From Citreimonas salinaria (lineage in GTDB: Bacteria; Pseudomonadota; Alphaproteobacteria; Rhodobacterales; Rhodobacteraceae): DNA of 64,000 nt. Both the position numbers and the translations under genes were made by a program. Below, in pieces: positions 46,517-55,190 of the stretch (positions within the stretch are counted from its first letter, which is position 1; the number at the start of each line of letters is the position of its first letter). The DNA is taken from contig NZ_FNPF01000012.1 in the NCBI RefSeq assembly GCF_900107235.1, positions 56,911-120,910 of the forward strand, given 5' to 3'. The notes beneath the pieces were generated by a model, which was not told the origin of the DNA, did not search any database, and was given only the letters and a program-made list of their open reading frames with translations.

Positions 46517-46834
46517 TCATGCGGCATCCTCCGAAGCTCGGACCGTGACACCGGCGCAGCATTCGGAGGTCAGGAAGCCGACGATCGCGCGCATCGCCGG
46601 AAAGTCCACCCGGTTGAACACCTCGCGGCCCTGCTTGTCCTGCAGCACGAGCCCGGCATCGACCAGCGTCGACAGATGATGCGCGAGCGTCGAGGGCGCG
46701 AGCCCCAGATGTTCGCCGATGTCGCTGACCCGCAACCCGTCTTCGCCGGCCTTCACCAACAGGCGAAAGATCGACAGGCGGGCGTCGTGGCCGAGGGCTG
46801 CGAGGGCGCGGGCGTTGGGGCTGGTCGTGGTCAT
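46517..46834 (-). CDS. ArsR-family metalloregulator with C-terminal Cys-Cys pair
   Basis: 105 residues from the ATG at 46834. The winged helix is intact: ARALAALGHDARLSIFRLLVKAG, the recognition helix LGLAPSTLAHHLSTLVDAGLV, then the wing DKQGREVFNRVDF. A C-terminal S-E-C-C-A-G motif follows, as in the As(III)-sensing ArsR group whose Cys pair lies in the C-terminal helix. It is the probable repressor of the permease and MFS genes downstream. The upstream AT-rich stretch (46841-46870, AAAGTAACCAATAAACC) may be its own promoter. Confidence 0.88.
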   Translation of the reverse strand: MTTTSPNARALAALGHDARLSIFRLLVKAGEDGLRVSDIGEHLGLAPSTLAHHLSTLVDAGLVLQDKQGREVFNRVDFPAMRAIVGFLTSECCAGVTVRASEDAA

Positions 46835-47463
46835 GGCACTAAAGTAACCAATAAACCGGTTTTGTAAATGATTCTTCCCGCTGGATGTGAAGCCGGCCCG
46901 CGCCTCCATGTCCGGCGTCTCGTCATGGGGCACGTCTCAGCCCTTCCGCAGGATCGTGCCGCCCTGACAGTCCTGCATGTGATGGGGCCGGCCGGAGCAG
47001 ACCTTCACGAAGGTTCTGCTCCGCAGCGCGCGATTGAAGATGTGGTTCCAAATCCCTTCGGCAATCGGATCCGCTTGTGCGAATCAGCGCGGGCCCGGGC
47101 GACGCGCGAGGGGCGCGAAGGGCCAGGGCCCGAGCGGCACGCCGCTTGCCTCAGACCAGCATTTCCTTCGTCGCCGACCGCGTAACCTCTGGGTAGTCGC
47201 GCTCGAACCGGTCGATGCCCCATCGCGGCCGCGTCAGGTAGACCACGTCGCCGTCGTTGTCGTGGCCGGTCAGACCGCGACGGCACGCGGCGCATCATGT
47301 ACTGGGCATTCGGCGTGTCAGTGCTGTGCCGCGTCCTCCTCGCCTGGCCGCCCATCACCTACGTGATCGAGGTCATCAAAGGCACGATCACCTTCCGCGC
47401 CGCGATGAGAATTCAGGGTCGCGCGGCTCCACGAAAACGCTCTTGGGCCGGGCGCGACAGCCG
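46835..47463. other. 629-base interval with possible gene remnants
   Basis: No intact gene. On the plus strand about 46975-47095 reads like the end of a glyoxalase/VOC protein (IEDVVPNPFGNRIRLCES). On the minus strand 47157-47275 is an unrecognised C-terminal piece that ends TRPRWGIDRFERDYPEV and a stop. Both lack starts and may be decayed genes. Confidence 0.3.
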
Positions 47464-48027
47464 TCACGCCGGCGCCAACCCGAGCCTGCGGTCACGCAGC
47501 CTCAGGAGGTGTATCGCCGGCAAGGCCAGGAGCAGGGCCCAGCCCTTCCCGATGACCTGGCCCCAGAGGAAATCGAGGCTTCCGAAGGCGAGCCACAGGA
47601 ACAGCAGGCTGTCCGCCAGGATGCCCACGATACCACTTGCCGCAACCGCCAGAACGAGGCCCTTTCGTTGAAGAGGCGTGAACACGGCGAGGTCAGCTGA
47701 TTCCGACAAGGCGAATGCGGCGACTGACGCAAGCACGAGGGCAGGCGGGGCCACCAGCCCCGACAGGACTGCTCCGATCACGATCGCTGCGAAGGCCCAT
47801 CGCAGACCCAGCCGCCTCTGGACGAGATCGCGCAGCACCAGGGCGGCGCCGACGGCCAGCACCCCGCTTGGGGCGACGATGCCCGGCCAGACCGGGATCA
47901 CGCATGGCCCCTCCGGCAGGCAGGTGGTGCCGACATTGCCGATCATCCAGTTGGCCAGCGGGATCGAACCCGCGAACAGGCAGAGGTAGAGCGCGCCCTC
48001 GGCCTTGCGCAGTAGATCGCGATTCAT
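47464..48027 (-). CDS. VUT-family (YhhQ-like) transporter, probable queuosine precursor uptake
   Basis: 187 residues from the ATG at 48027, with GAGGGTGAG upstream. Six hydrophobic segments are seen. The VUT family contains YhhQ, an importer of 7-cyano- and 7-aminomethyl-7-deazaguanine. Typical traits here are ALVLRDLVQRRLGLRWAF, and a SLDFLWGQVIGKGW C-terminal part. It lies four bases after queF, so the two are co-expressed; that pairing strengthens the queuosine role. Confidence 0.78.
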   Translation of the reverse strand: MNRDLLRKAEGALYLCLFAGSIPLANWMIGNVGTTCLPEGPCVIPVWPGIVAPSGVLAVGAALVLRDLVQRRLGLRWAFAAIVIGAVLSGLVAPPALVLASVAAFALSESADLAVFTPLQRKGLVLAVAASGIVGILADSLLFLWLAFGSLDFLWGQVIGKGWALLLALPAIHLLRLRDRRLGLAPA

Positions 48028-48031
48028 CGTC

Positions 48032-48499
48032 TCACCCTCGCCCGCGGTAGGCAGGGACGCCCTGGTCGGGTATCCAGACACCGGTTGGCGCGGGCCCCGT
48101 CTGGTAGAAGACGTCGATCGGGATGCCGCCGCGCGGATACCAGTATCCTCCGATGCGCAGCCACTCGGGCTCGAGAAACTCGGTCAGCCGTCGGCCGATC
48201 GATACGGTGCAGTCCTCGTGGAAAGCGCCATGATTGCGGAACGACGTCAGGTAGAGCTTCAGGGACTTGCTTTCGACCAGCCACTTCGAAGGGATGTAGT
48301 CGATCACGATGTGCGCGAAGTCGGGCTGTCCGGTCATCGGGCAGAGCGACGTGAATTCCGGTGCGGTGAAGCGGACGGCATAGCGAGCGTCATCCTGCGG
48401 ATTGGGAACCCGCTCGAGTTCCGCTGCCTCGGGAGATTCGGGGATCTCCGACTTCTGGCCGAGCTGTTTCAGCCCCGAATAGATATGGTTGCTGGACAT
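48032..48499 (-). CDS. queF: NADPH-dependent 7-cyano-7-deazaguanine reductase QueF
   Basis: 155 residues, a single-domain (YkvM-type) QueF. It reduces the nitrile of preQ0 to preQ1 for queuosine in tRNA. The catalytic Cys is C53 in T-S-L-C-P-M-T-G; Asp60 in GQPDFA is the proton donor. The QueF motif [21 protein letters not shown] is intact. queC, queD and queE are not in the window. No clear preQ1 riboswitch was found in the upstream bases. Confidence 0.95.
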   Translation of the reverse strand: MSSNHIYSGLKQLGQKSEIPESPEAAELERVPNPQDDARYAVRFTAPEFTSLCPMTGQPDFAHIVIDYIPSKWLVESKSLKLYLTSFRNHGAFHEDCTVSIGRRLTEFLEPEWLRIGGYWYPRGGIPIDVFYQTGPAPTGVWIPDQGVPAYRGRG

Positions 48500-48832
48500 G
48501 AGGGACGCCTTTCTAGAAGGCCCCCGGGCGCTTCGCGCTCTGCGCGACAGTATGCGTTACCTTGTTTTGACCGGGTAGGCTGCGACCGGAGGCATTATTG
48601 CCAGGATGCGGCGCATACAGAAGTGACGGGCGTCCGTCCAGTGGCGTGACGCTACACCACCTCGTGAAACGGCTCTCTGGCGTCGGAGAGGGCGGCCGGC
48701 CCGGCAATATGTCGGCCAGACCGAGGCGTGCGTTTCCAGGAGCAAGCTACAGCTTCTGTTGAGCCTGCCGCGCGCGGTGTCTATATGCGCTCGCGCCACC
48801 CGCTCATGGCCCGACACCCGAGGAAGCCCGAG
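48500..48832. other. Divergent intergenic region queF-nspC
   Basis: 333 bases. There is a small palindromic hairpin GCCTT-TCTAG-AAGGC (about 48508-48522) close to the queF start. In-frame ATGs upstream of nspC lie within it. No sigma or operator motif was certain. Confidence 0.4.
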
Positions 48833-49930
48833 ATGCTGCGTACCCCCTTCTACCTGATCGACAAGCAGGCACTGCTGCCCAACCTCGAGAAGATCGCCCG
48901 ACTCCGCGACCTGTCTGGATGCAAGTGTCTGCTGGCGCTGAAATGTTTTGCCTCGTGGTCGGTCTTCGACCTGATGAGCGAGTACATGGACGGCACCACG
49001 TCCTCGTCGCCTTTCGAGGTGAAGCTTGGGCGCGAGCATTTTTCCGGCGAGACCCATGCCTACTCGGTGGCCTGGGACGAGGCCGACCTTCCTGAGGTCT
49101 TGGCCAATTCGGACAAGATCATCTTCAACACGATTGGCCAGCTGGAACGGTTCGGCGAGGCCGCCAGGGACCATGTGCGTGGCCTGCGGGTGAACCCGGG
49201 CATAAGCTCGTCGTCGTTCGACATCGCCGATCCTGCGCGCCCCTTTTCCCGTCTGGGCGAACACGATCCCGCGCGCATCGAGACGGTCTGCGACCGGGTG
49301 TCGGGCTTCATGTTCCACAACAACTGCGAGAACGACGATTTCGACCGCTTCGACGCGATGCTGGGCCGGATCGAAGAGCGCTTCGGCCACCTGATCTCGC
49401 GCATGGAGTGGGTCAGTCTCGGCGGCGGCATCCATTTCACCGGCGAGGGCTACCCGCTGGAAAAGCTCGCCGATCGTCTCAAGCGGTTCTCCGAGACACA
49501 CGGCGTGCAGGTCTACCTGGAACCCGGCGAGGCGGCGATCACCAACTCCACCACGCTGGAGTTGACGGTGCTCGACACGCTCGACAACGGCAAGAAGCTA
49601 GCCATCGTCGACAGCTCGATCGAGGCGCACATGCTCGACCTGCTGATCTACCGCGAAAGCGCCAAGGTCGCACCGAACACCGGTGACCACGAATGGATGG
49701 TGTGCGGCAATTCCTGCCTTGCCGGGGACATCTTCGGCGAGTTCTGCTTCGAGCAGCCGCTGAAACCGGGCGACCGGGTTTCGATCCGCGACGCCGGCGG
49801 CTATACGATGGTCAAGAAGAACTGGTTCAACGGCGTGCGCATGCCCGCGATCGCGGTGCGCGAACTCGACGGCACCGTCAGAACCGTACGCGAATTCAGC
49901 TACGGCGACTTCGAAGCCGCCCTGTCCTGA
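48833..49930 (+). CDS. nspC: Carboxynorspermidine/carboxyspermidine decarboxylase
   Basis: 365 residues from the ATG at 48833 (GAGGAAGCCCGAG upstream); in-frame starts at 48806 and 48728 are less likely. A PLP enzyme of the alanine-racemase fold. It removes the carboxyl group of carboxy(nor)spermidine, the last step of this spermidine route. The PLP Lys is K37 in C-L-L-A-L-K-C-F. Other family traits: TSSSPFEVKLG, GLRVNPGISSS, FMFHNNCEND, SLGGGIHFTG, EPGEAAI, and GNSCLAGD with the catalytic Cys. The dehydrogenase follows 32 bases on. Confidence 0.93.
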   Translation: MLRTPFYLIDKQALLPNLEKIARLRDLSGCKCLLALKCFASWSVFDLMSEYMDGTTSSSPFEVKLGREHFSGETHAYSVAWDEADLPEVLANSDKIIFNTIGQLERFGEAARDHVRGLRVNPGISSSSFDIADPARPFSRLGEHDPARIETVCDRVSGFMFHNNCENDDFDRFDAMLGRIEERFGHLISRMEWVSLGGGIHFTGEGYPLEKLADRLKRFSETHGVQVYLEPGEAAITNSTTLELTVLDTLDNGKKLAIVDSSIEAHMLDLLIYRESAKVAPNTGDHEWMVCGNSCLAGDIFGEFCFEQPLKPGDRVSIRDAGGYTMVKKNWFNGVRMPAIAVRELDGTVRTVREFSYGDFEAALS

Positions 49931-49962
49931 GGCGGCCCGACACGAAAGGAGGCTCGAGGGTC

Positions 49963-51198
49963 TTGAAGAAGAACGTCCTCATCATCGGCGCCGGTGGCGT
50001 CGCCCAGGTCGTGGCGCACAAATGCGCCCAGAACGCCGACCTGCTCGGAGACATCCACATCGCCTCGCGCACGCAGGCGAAATGCGAGCAGATTCTCGCC
50101 AGCGTCAGTGAGAAGGGGAGCCACAACACCGACGGCATCCTCGCGGCCCATGCCGTGGATGCGATCGACAGCAAGGCGCTCGTCGCGCTGATCGAGCAGA
50201 CCGGTTCTCAGATCGTGATCAACGTGGCCTCGTCCTTCGTGAACATGCATGTGCTCGAGGCCTGCATCGAGACCGGCGTCGCCTATATCGACACCGCGAT
50301 TCACGAAGAGCCGGACAAGATCTGCGAAGCTCCGCCCTGGTACGCCAACTACGAATGGCAGCGGAAGGACCGATGCGCAGAGAAGGGCGTGACGGCGATC
50401 CTTGGCGCGGGCTTCGATCCGGGCGTCGTCAACGCCTATGCCCGCTTCGCCATCGACGAGTACATGGACGAGGTGAAGTCCATCGACATCGTCGACATCA
50501 ACGCCGGCTCGCACGGCCGCTACTTCGCGACCAACTTCGACCCCGAGATCAACTTCCGCGAGTTTACCGGCACGGTCTATTCCTGGCAGGATGGCGCGTG
50601 GCAGGAGAACGAGATGTTCGAGGTGGGCCGCGACTGGGAACTGCCCGTGGTCGGCACCCAGCGCGCCTACCTGTCGGGCCATGACGAGGTGCATTCGCTC
50701 GCGACCCACTATCCCGACGCCGACGTGCGGTTCTGGATGGGCTTCGGCGAGCACTACATCAACGTCTTCACCGTGCTGAAGAACATCGGCCTGCTCTCCG
50801 AGCAGCCGGTGACGCTGGCCGAGGGCCAGGAAGTCGTGCCGCTGAAGGTGGTGAAAGCCTGTCTGCCCGACCCGTCCAGCCTCGCGCCCGACTATACCGG
50901 CAAGACCTGCATCGGCGATCTGGTGAAGGGCATCAGGAACGGCGAGGCGGCCGAGGTCTTCGTCTACAACGTGGCCGACCACGAGGAGGCCTACGAGGAA
51001 GTCGGCAGTCAGGGCATCTCCTACACCGCGGGTGTGCCGCCCGTCGCCGCGGCGATGCTGATCGCCACCGGCGAGTGGGATGCGCGCGAGATGCGCAACG
51101 TCGAGGAAATGGATCCCAAGCCCTTCCTCGAGGTGCTGGGCAAGATCGGGCTCGGCACTTGGGTTCGCCGCGACGGCACCGATGAGCGGCTTTACTAA
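49963..51198 (+). CDS. Carboxynorspermidine/carboxyspermidine dehydrogenase (saccharopine-dehydrogenase family)
   Basis: 411 residues starting with a TTG at 49963; AAAGGAGG lies ten bases before, and no ATG fits. The N-terminal Rossmann motif is VLIIGAGGVAQVVAHKC. Later come IASRTQAKCEQI, GAGFDPGVVNAYARFA, and GISYTAGVPPVAAAML. It condenses an aldehyde (L-aspartate beta-semialdehyde) with a diamine by reductive amination, and its product goes to the decarboxylase encoded just upstream. In alphaproteobacteria the diamine is usually putrescine, giving spermidine. Confidence 0.92.
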   Translation: MKKNVLIIGAGGVAQVVAHKCAQNADLLGDIHIASRTQAKCEQILASVSEKGSHNTDGILAAHAVDAIDSKALVALIEQTGSQIVINVASSFVNMHVLEACIETGVAYIDTAIHEEPDKICEAPPWYANYEWQRKDRCAEKGVTAILGAGFDPGVVNAYARFAIDEYMDEVKSIDIVDINAGSHGRYFATNFDPEINFREFTGTVYSWQDGAWQENEMFEVGRDWELPVVGTQRAYLSGHDEVHSLATHYPDADVRFWMGFGEHYINVFTVLKNIGLLSEQPVTLAEGQEVVPLKVVKACLPDPSSLAPDYTGKTCIGDLVKGIRNGEAAEVFVYNVADHEEAYEEVGSQGISYTAGVPPVAAAMLIATGEWDAREMRNVEEMDPKPFLEVLGKIGLGTWVRRDGTDERLY

Positions 51199-51393
51199 GC
51201 GGCGCTGGCGCCGCCGATGACGCGGTCGACTCTGCGGCGAGCGCGCGGATGAATGCCTGCCACAGAGCGCGCAAGCGCCGCGTCCGGAAGAAACGGGACA
51301 TCGGCCGTCGCGACGGCCGGTCGGGTCATGCCCTCCAGGACGGGATCTGACCTGTAGACAGCGGAAACCTGTCGCGGTCGGGACGCTGTTGTC

Positions 51394-52353
51394 CTAGAGC
51401 GGGAAAAGGCAGCGGTGGCTGCGGCCTCCTTCGGGGTACCGTTCTGGTACTCTCACGCTGCAGTCAGGGCGGGCCCATGGGCAGCGGGGGTGGAAATCGC
51501 AGCCAGACGGCCGGTTGACCGGGCTGGGCACCTCGCCGGCCAAGGTCACCCGGTCGCCCCGCGCATCCGGGTCGGGTTCCGGGTTCGCCGACAGCAGCGC
51601 CTCCGTGTAGGGATGGCGTGCGTGTTCGAAGATCCGTGCAGTCGGCCCCTCCTCCACGAAGCGGCCCAGGTACATGATCGCCATGCGGTCGGTCACGTGA
51701 CGCACCAGGTTGAGGTTGTGCGTGATGACCAGCACCGCGACGCGGGTTCGCTTCTGCACGTCGTTCAGAAGGTTGAGAACCTCGCCTTGGACCGACATGT
51801 CGAGCCCGGCCGTGGGTTCGTCTGCGATCAGCAGTTTGGGATCCAGCGCGAGCGCACGAGCCACGCCGACCCGGCGCGCCTGTCCGCCCGAAAGCTGGTG
51901 CGGGTAGCGGGAGATGAACTCTGCAGGCAGACCGACAAGGCCCAGCAGCCGCTCGGCCTCTGCCCGGTCGCCCTTCCTGCCGTGGATGCGCAACGGCTCG
52001 GTCACCAGAGACCCCACCGTCAGCCGCGGCGACAGAGATCCGACCGGGTCCTGCCACATCATCGACATCTGGCGCCGCAGCCGCGACCACTCGCGGTTCG
52101 ACGCGGCCGAGATCTCCTGCCCCTCGAACCGGATGCTGCCCGAGGTGGGCTTCTTCAGCCCGATCAGCGTGCGGGCGATGGTCGATTTCCCCGACCCGCT
52201 TTCGCCGACCAGACCCAGCGTCTGACCCGCATCGATTTGGAACGACACGCCGCTGACCGCTTCGAAATCGTGCGGTTCGCGGCGCAGGGTGGCGCGCAGG
52301 CGGCCCTGCCGGGCATAGCGGATGCGCAGGTCGGCGACTTCCAGCAGACTCAT
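51394..52353 (-). CDS. dppF: Peptide ABC transporter ATPase, DppF/OppF type
   Basis: 319 residues from the ATG at 52353. Walker A GESGSGKST, signature LSGGQARRVGVARAL, Walker [13 protein letters not shown]. The C-terminal Opp/Dpp zone has the Cys pattern C-D-F-H-P-R-C-P-W-A-R-P-D-C, which may bind an iron-sulfur cluster. It overlaps dppD by four bases. It is the last gene of the five-gene transporter set. Confidence 0.9.
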   Translation of the reverse strand: MSLLEVADLRIRYARQGRLRATLRREPHDFEAVSGVSFQIDAGQTLGLVGESGSGKSTIARTLIGLKKPTSGSIRFEGQEISAASNREWSRLRRQMSMMWQDPVGSLSPRLTVGSLVTEPLRIHGRKGDRAEAERLLGLVGLPAEFISRYPHQLSGGQARRVGVARALALDPKLLIADEPTAGLDMSVQGEVLNLLNDVQKRTRVAVLVITHNLNLVRHVTDRMAIMYLGRFVEEGPTARIFEHARHPYTEALLSANPEPDPDARGDRVTLAGEVPSPVNRPSGCDFHPRCPWARPDCSVRVPERYPEGGRSHRCLFPL

Positions 52354-53360
52354 GCGGCGTCCTCGGCCGGATCGGACAGATGGCAGCGCACCCGCTGGCC
52401 GGCTGCGCCCGGATAAAGCGGCGGATGCTCGCGTTCGCACCGCCCCCAGGCGTGCGGGCAGCGCGCGCGAAACGCGCATCCGCGTGGCGGCTGACGCAGA
52501 TCAGGCAGGGTGCCGGGAATGGTGGGCAGGGTGCGGGTGGCGATCTTGATCCGGGCCGGGTCGCAATCCAGCAGCGCCTGCGTGTAGGGATGCTGCGGAT
52601 CGTGGAACAGGGAGCGTGCCGATCCGCGCTCCACCACTTCGCCGGCGTACATCACGGCGACATCGTCGCACAGTTCGGCCACGGTGCCGAGGTGATGCGA
52701 TACGAAGACGACCGAGCAGCCGAACTTCTGCTGCAGTTCGCGCAACAGCGCGACGATCTGCATCTCCAGCGTCGCGTCGAGCGCCGTCGTCGGCTCATCC
52801 GCGATCAGCAGGTCGGGCTGCGTCAGCAGCGCCATCGCGATGCAGACCCGCTGACGCATCCCGCCCGACAGCTGGTGCGGATAGGCGTCCAGTTTCGACG
52901 CGGCATCGGGGATCTGCACCTGTTCCAGAAACTCGACGGCGCGGGCGCGCTTTTCGCTGCGGCTGATCCGGTCACGGTACTGGATGTCCAGCATCTGCTG
53001 GCCGATCGTCGTCACCGGGTTCAGTGCCGTCATCGGGTCCTGAAAGATCATCGCGACCCGCGTTCCGCGCAGGTCCCGCCAGCCCGCCGCCCCCAGTCGG
53101 GCGAGGTCATGTTCCCCCATCCGGATCGCGCCGCCCGCAACGCGCGCGTTCTCGGCCAGCAGCCCGATCAGCGAATAGGCCAGCGTGGATTTTCCGCAGC
53201 CGGATTCCCCCACGATCCCCAGCACCTTGCCCTTGGGTACCGTCAGGTCGATGTCGCGCAGGGCCTGGATCGTGCCGCGCGGCGTGTCGAAATCCACCGA
53301 CAGCCCTTCGACGGCGACCAGCGGTTCCTCGGTCGCCGTGGCCGTTGCGTGCGTTGCCAT
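52350..53360 (-). CDS. dppD: Peptide ABC transporter ATPase, DppD/OppD type
   Basis: 336 residues. Walker [10 protein letters not shown], signature [15 protein letters not shown], Walker [13 protein letters not shown], and the H-loop FVSHHLG. The C-terminal segment has [14 protein letters not shown], as in dppF. The start overlaps the dppC stop by one base (TGATG type). It pairs with DppF to drive the BC permease. Confidence 0.9.
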   Translation of the reverse strand: MATHATATATEEPLVAVEGLSVDFDTPRGTIQALRDIDLTVPKGKVLGIVGESGCGKSTLAYSLIGLLAENARVAGGAIRMGEHDLARLGAAGWRDLRGTRVAMIFQDPMTALNPVTTIGQQMLDIQYRDRISRSEKRARAVEFLEQVQIPDAASKLDAYPHQLSGGMRQRVCIAMALLTQPDLLIADEPTTALDATLEMQIVALLRELQQKFGCSVVFVSHHLGTVAELCDDVAVMYAGEVVERGSARSLFHDPQHPYTQALLDCDPARIKIATRTLPTIPGTLPDLRQPPRGCAFRARCPHAWGRCEREHPPLYPGAAGQRVRCHLSDPAEDAA

Positions 53361-54229
53361 CAGCCGCCCTTCCTCAGCTTGGGGTCGAAGATGTCGCGCA
53401 GCGCCTCGCCCATGAAGGTGAAGCCGAGCGTCACGAGGATGATCGGGACGGACCCGCCGATCACCGGCCAGGGCGAGTTGCGGATGAAGTTGTAGCCGTC
53501 GTTCAGGATCACGCCCCAGGACGGCGTCGGCGGCCGCACGCCCATCCCAAGGAAACTCAGCCCCGCTTCGGTCGCGATGACCAGCGGCACGTCCATCGAG
53601 GCGAGGATCAGCAGCGGCCCCAGCACGTTGGGCAGCACGTGGATAAACAGCAGGCGCGGCATGCCCACACCCATCGCGCGCTCGGCCAGGATGAACTCGG
53701 CGTTCTTCAGCGCCAGCGTCTGTGTCCGAACGATGCGCGCATAGATCGGGACCGACGTGATGGTGACCACCAGCACGACGGTGAACAGGCTGGGCCCCAG
53801 GATCGTCACGACGGCAAGGCCGAAGACGATGACGGGAAAGGACCGCAGCGCGTCGAGGATCAGCAGCAGCAGGTTGTCCAGCCACCGCGGCCCGAGCCCC
53901 GCCACGAGGCCAAGCGCCAGTCCCGCCGTCAGCGCCGCGGACAGCGAGGCCGCAGCCACGAGCATGGCGATCCGTCCGCCGGCGATGACCCGGCTGAAGA
54001 TGTCGCGCCCGATATTGTCCGTGCCCAGCCAATGCTCGGCCGATGGCGGCGCCATGCGGGGACCAACCATGATGGCGGCCGGGTCGTAGGGCACGATCCA
54101 CGGGGCGAGGATTGCCGACCCGACGATCAGCGCCACCAGCACGAAGCCGAGCGCGCCGGTGCGATTGCCCGAGAGTACGCGCAGGCTGCGCGCGAGCAGC
54201 GTGGGTTCGGGCAGAGCGGCGTCGGTCAT
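53360..54229 (-). CDS. dppC: Peptide ABC transporter permease, DppC type
   Basis: 289 residues from the ATG at 54229. It has the N-terminal helix and periplasmic loop typical of DppC (APWIVPYDP, then H-W-L-G-T-D-N-I-G-R-D-I-F-S-R) and the EAA loop coupling motif in AERAMGVGMPRLLFIHVLPN. Five to six helices. The gap to dppB is one base. Confidence 0.9.
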   Translation of the reverse strand: MTDAALPEPTLLARSLRVLSGNRTGALGFVLVALIVGSAILAPWIVPYDPAAIMVGPRMAPPSAEHWLGTDNIGRDIFSRVIAGGRIAMLVAAASLSAALTAGLALGLVAGLGPRWLDNLLLLILDALRSFPVIVFGLAVVTILGPSLFTVVLVVTITSVPIYARIVRTQTLALKNAEFILAERAMGVGMPRLLFIHVLPNVLGPLLILASMDVPLVIATEAGLSFLGMGVRPPTPSWGVILNDGYNFIRNSPWPVIGGSVPIILVTLGFTFMGEALRDIFDPKLRKGG

Positions 54230-54230
54230 G

Positions 54231-55169
54231 TCAGAACTCCTCCCGCTGGCGGGGATCGAGCAGGGCAACCACCAGATCCGAAATCAGCGTCGCCAGAACG
54301 ATGATGCCGGTGGTGATCAGGACGGCGCCCAGCACGATGGGGTAGTTCCGTTCATTCACTGCGCCGACCAGCAGAGCGCCGATGCCGGGCCGGGCGAAGA
54401 TCACCTCGACGAAGACCGCCGCCGAAAACAGATGCGCGACGCCGGTTCCGATCAGGGTCACGGCAGGCAGCACCGCGATCTTCAGGATGTGCGACCGCGT
54501 GATGCGGCGTTCCGGCAGGCCGAAGGCGCGTGCCATGCGGACATGGGGCTGCGTCATGACTTCGAGCATCGAGGCGCGGACGATCCGCGAGACGTAGCCG
54601 ACCCAGGCGACGCCGATGGCAAAGGCGGGGAGGATCAGGTGGGTGATGCCGTCCCAGAACCCGTCGCCCGCCCCGATGGCCGGCAACCAGCCGAGCCAGA
54701 CGGCGAAGATCAGCACGGAGTAGAGCGCCATCACGAAGGCCGGGATCGAGATCGTCCCGACGGAGACGACGCCCGACAGTGTGTCGAGCCACGTGTTTCG
54801 CCGCAGCGCCGAATAGGCGCCAAGTGCTATGCCGCAGGCCGCCGACCACAGGATCGCCACGGAAATGAGGATCATCGTGTAGGGCAGCTGTTCGAGCACG
54901 ATCTGCGACACGGCCCGCCCGGTGAAGACATCCTGGCCAAGATCGCCGCGCAGGATGTTGGCGAAGAACATCGCGACCTGAACCGGCAGCGGCCGGTCCA
55001 GGCCCATCGCCTCGCGCGTGCGTTCGATCAGTTCGGGTGTCGCACGCGGCCCGAGGATCATGACTGCCGGATCCCCGGGCACCACGTGCAGCATCAGCGT
55101 CAGGATGGAGACCGCGACCATGACGATCACGACCGACAGGACCAGCCTTTGTGCGGTGTAGAATAGCAC
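54231..55169 (-). CDS. dppB: Peptide ABC transporter permease, DppB type
   Basis: 312 residues. N-terminal helix LVLSVVIVMVAVSILTLML, then the loop H-V-V-P-G-D-P-A and GLDRPLPVQ, and the EAA motif in ARAFGLPERRITRSHILKIAVLP. ILRGDLGQDVFTGRAV is the DppB periplasmic motif. It lies 21 bases after the binding protein gene. Confidence 0.9.
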   Translation of the reverse strand: MLFYTAQRLVLSVVIVMVAVSILTLMLHVVPGDPAVMILGPRATPELIERTREAMGLDRPLPVQVAMFFANILRGDLGQDVFTGRAVSQIVLEQLPYTMILISVAILWSAACGIALGAYSALRRNTWLDTLSGVVSVGTISIPAFVMALYSVLIFAVWLGWLPAIGAGDGFWDGITHLILPAFAIGVAWVGYVSRIVRASMLEVMTQPHVRMARAFGLPERRITRSHILKIAVLPAVTLIGTGVAHLFSAAVFVEVIFARPGIGALLVGAVNERNYPIVLGAVLITTGIIVLATLISDLVVALLDPRQREEF

Positions 55170-55190
55170 GGGTCGCGGTCTCCTCTGGGC

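Noticed and set aside
48500..48600. preQ1 riboswitch upstream of queF
   Set aside because: I could not match either preQ1-I or preQ1-II consensus; only a small unrelated hairpin is present.
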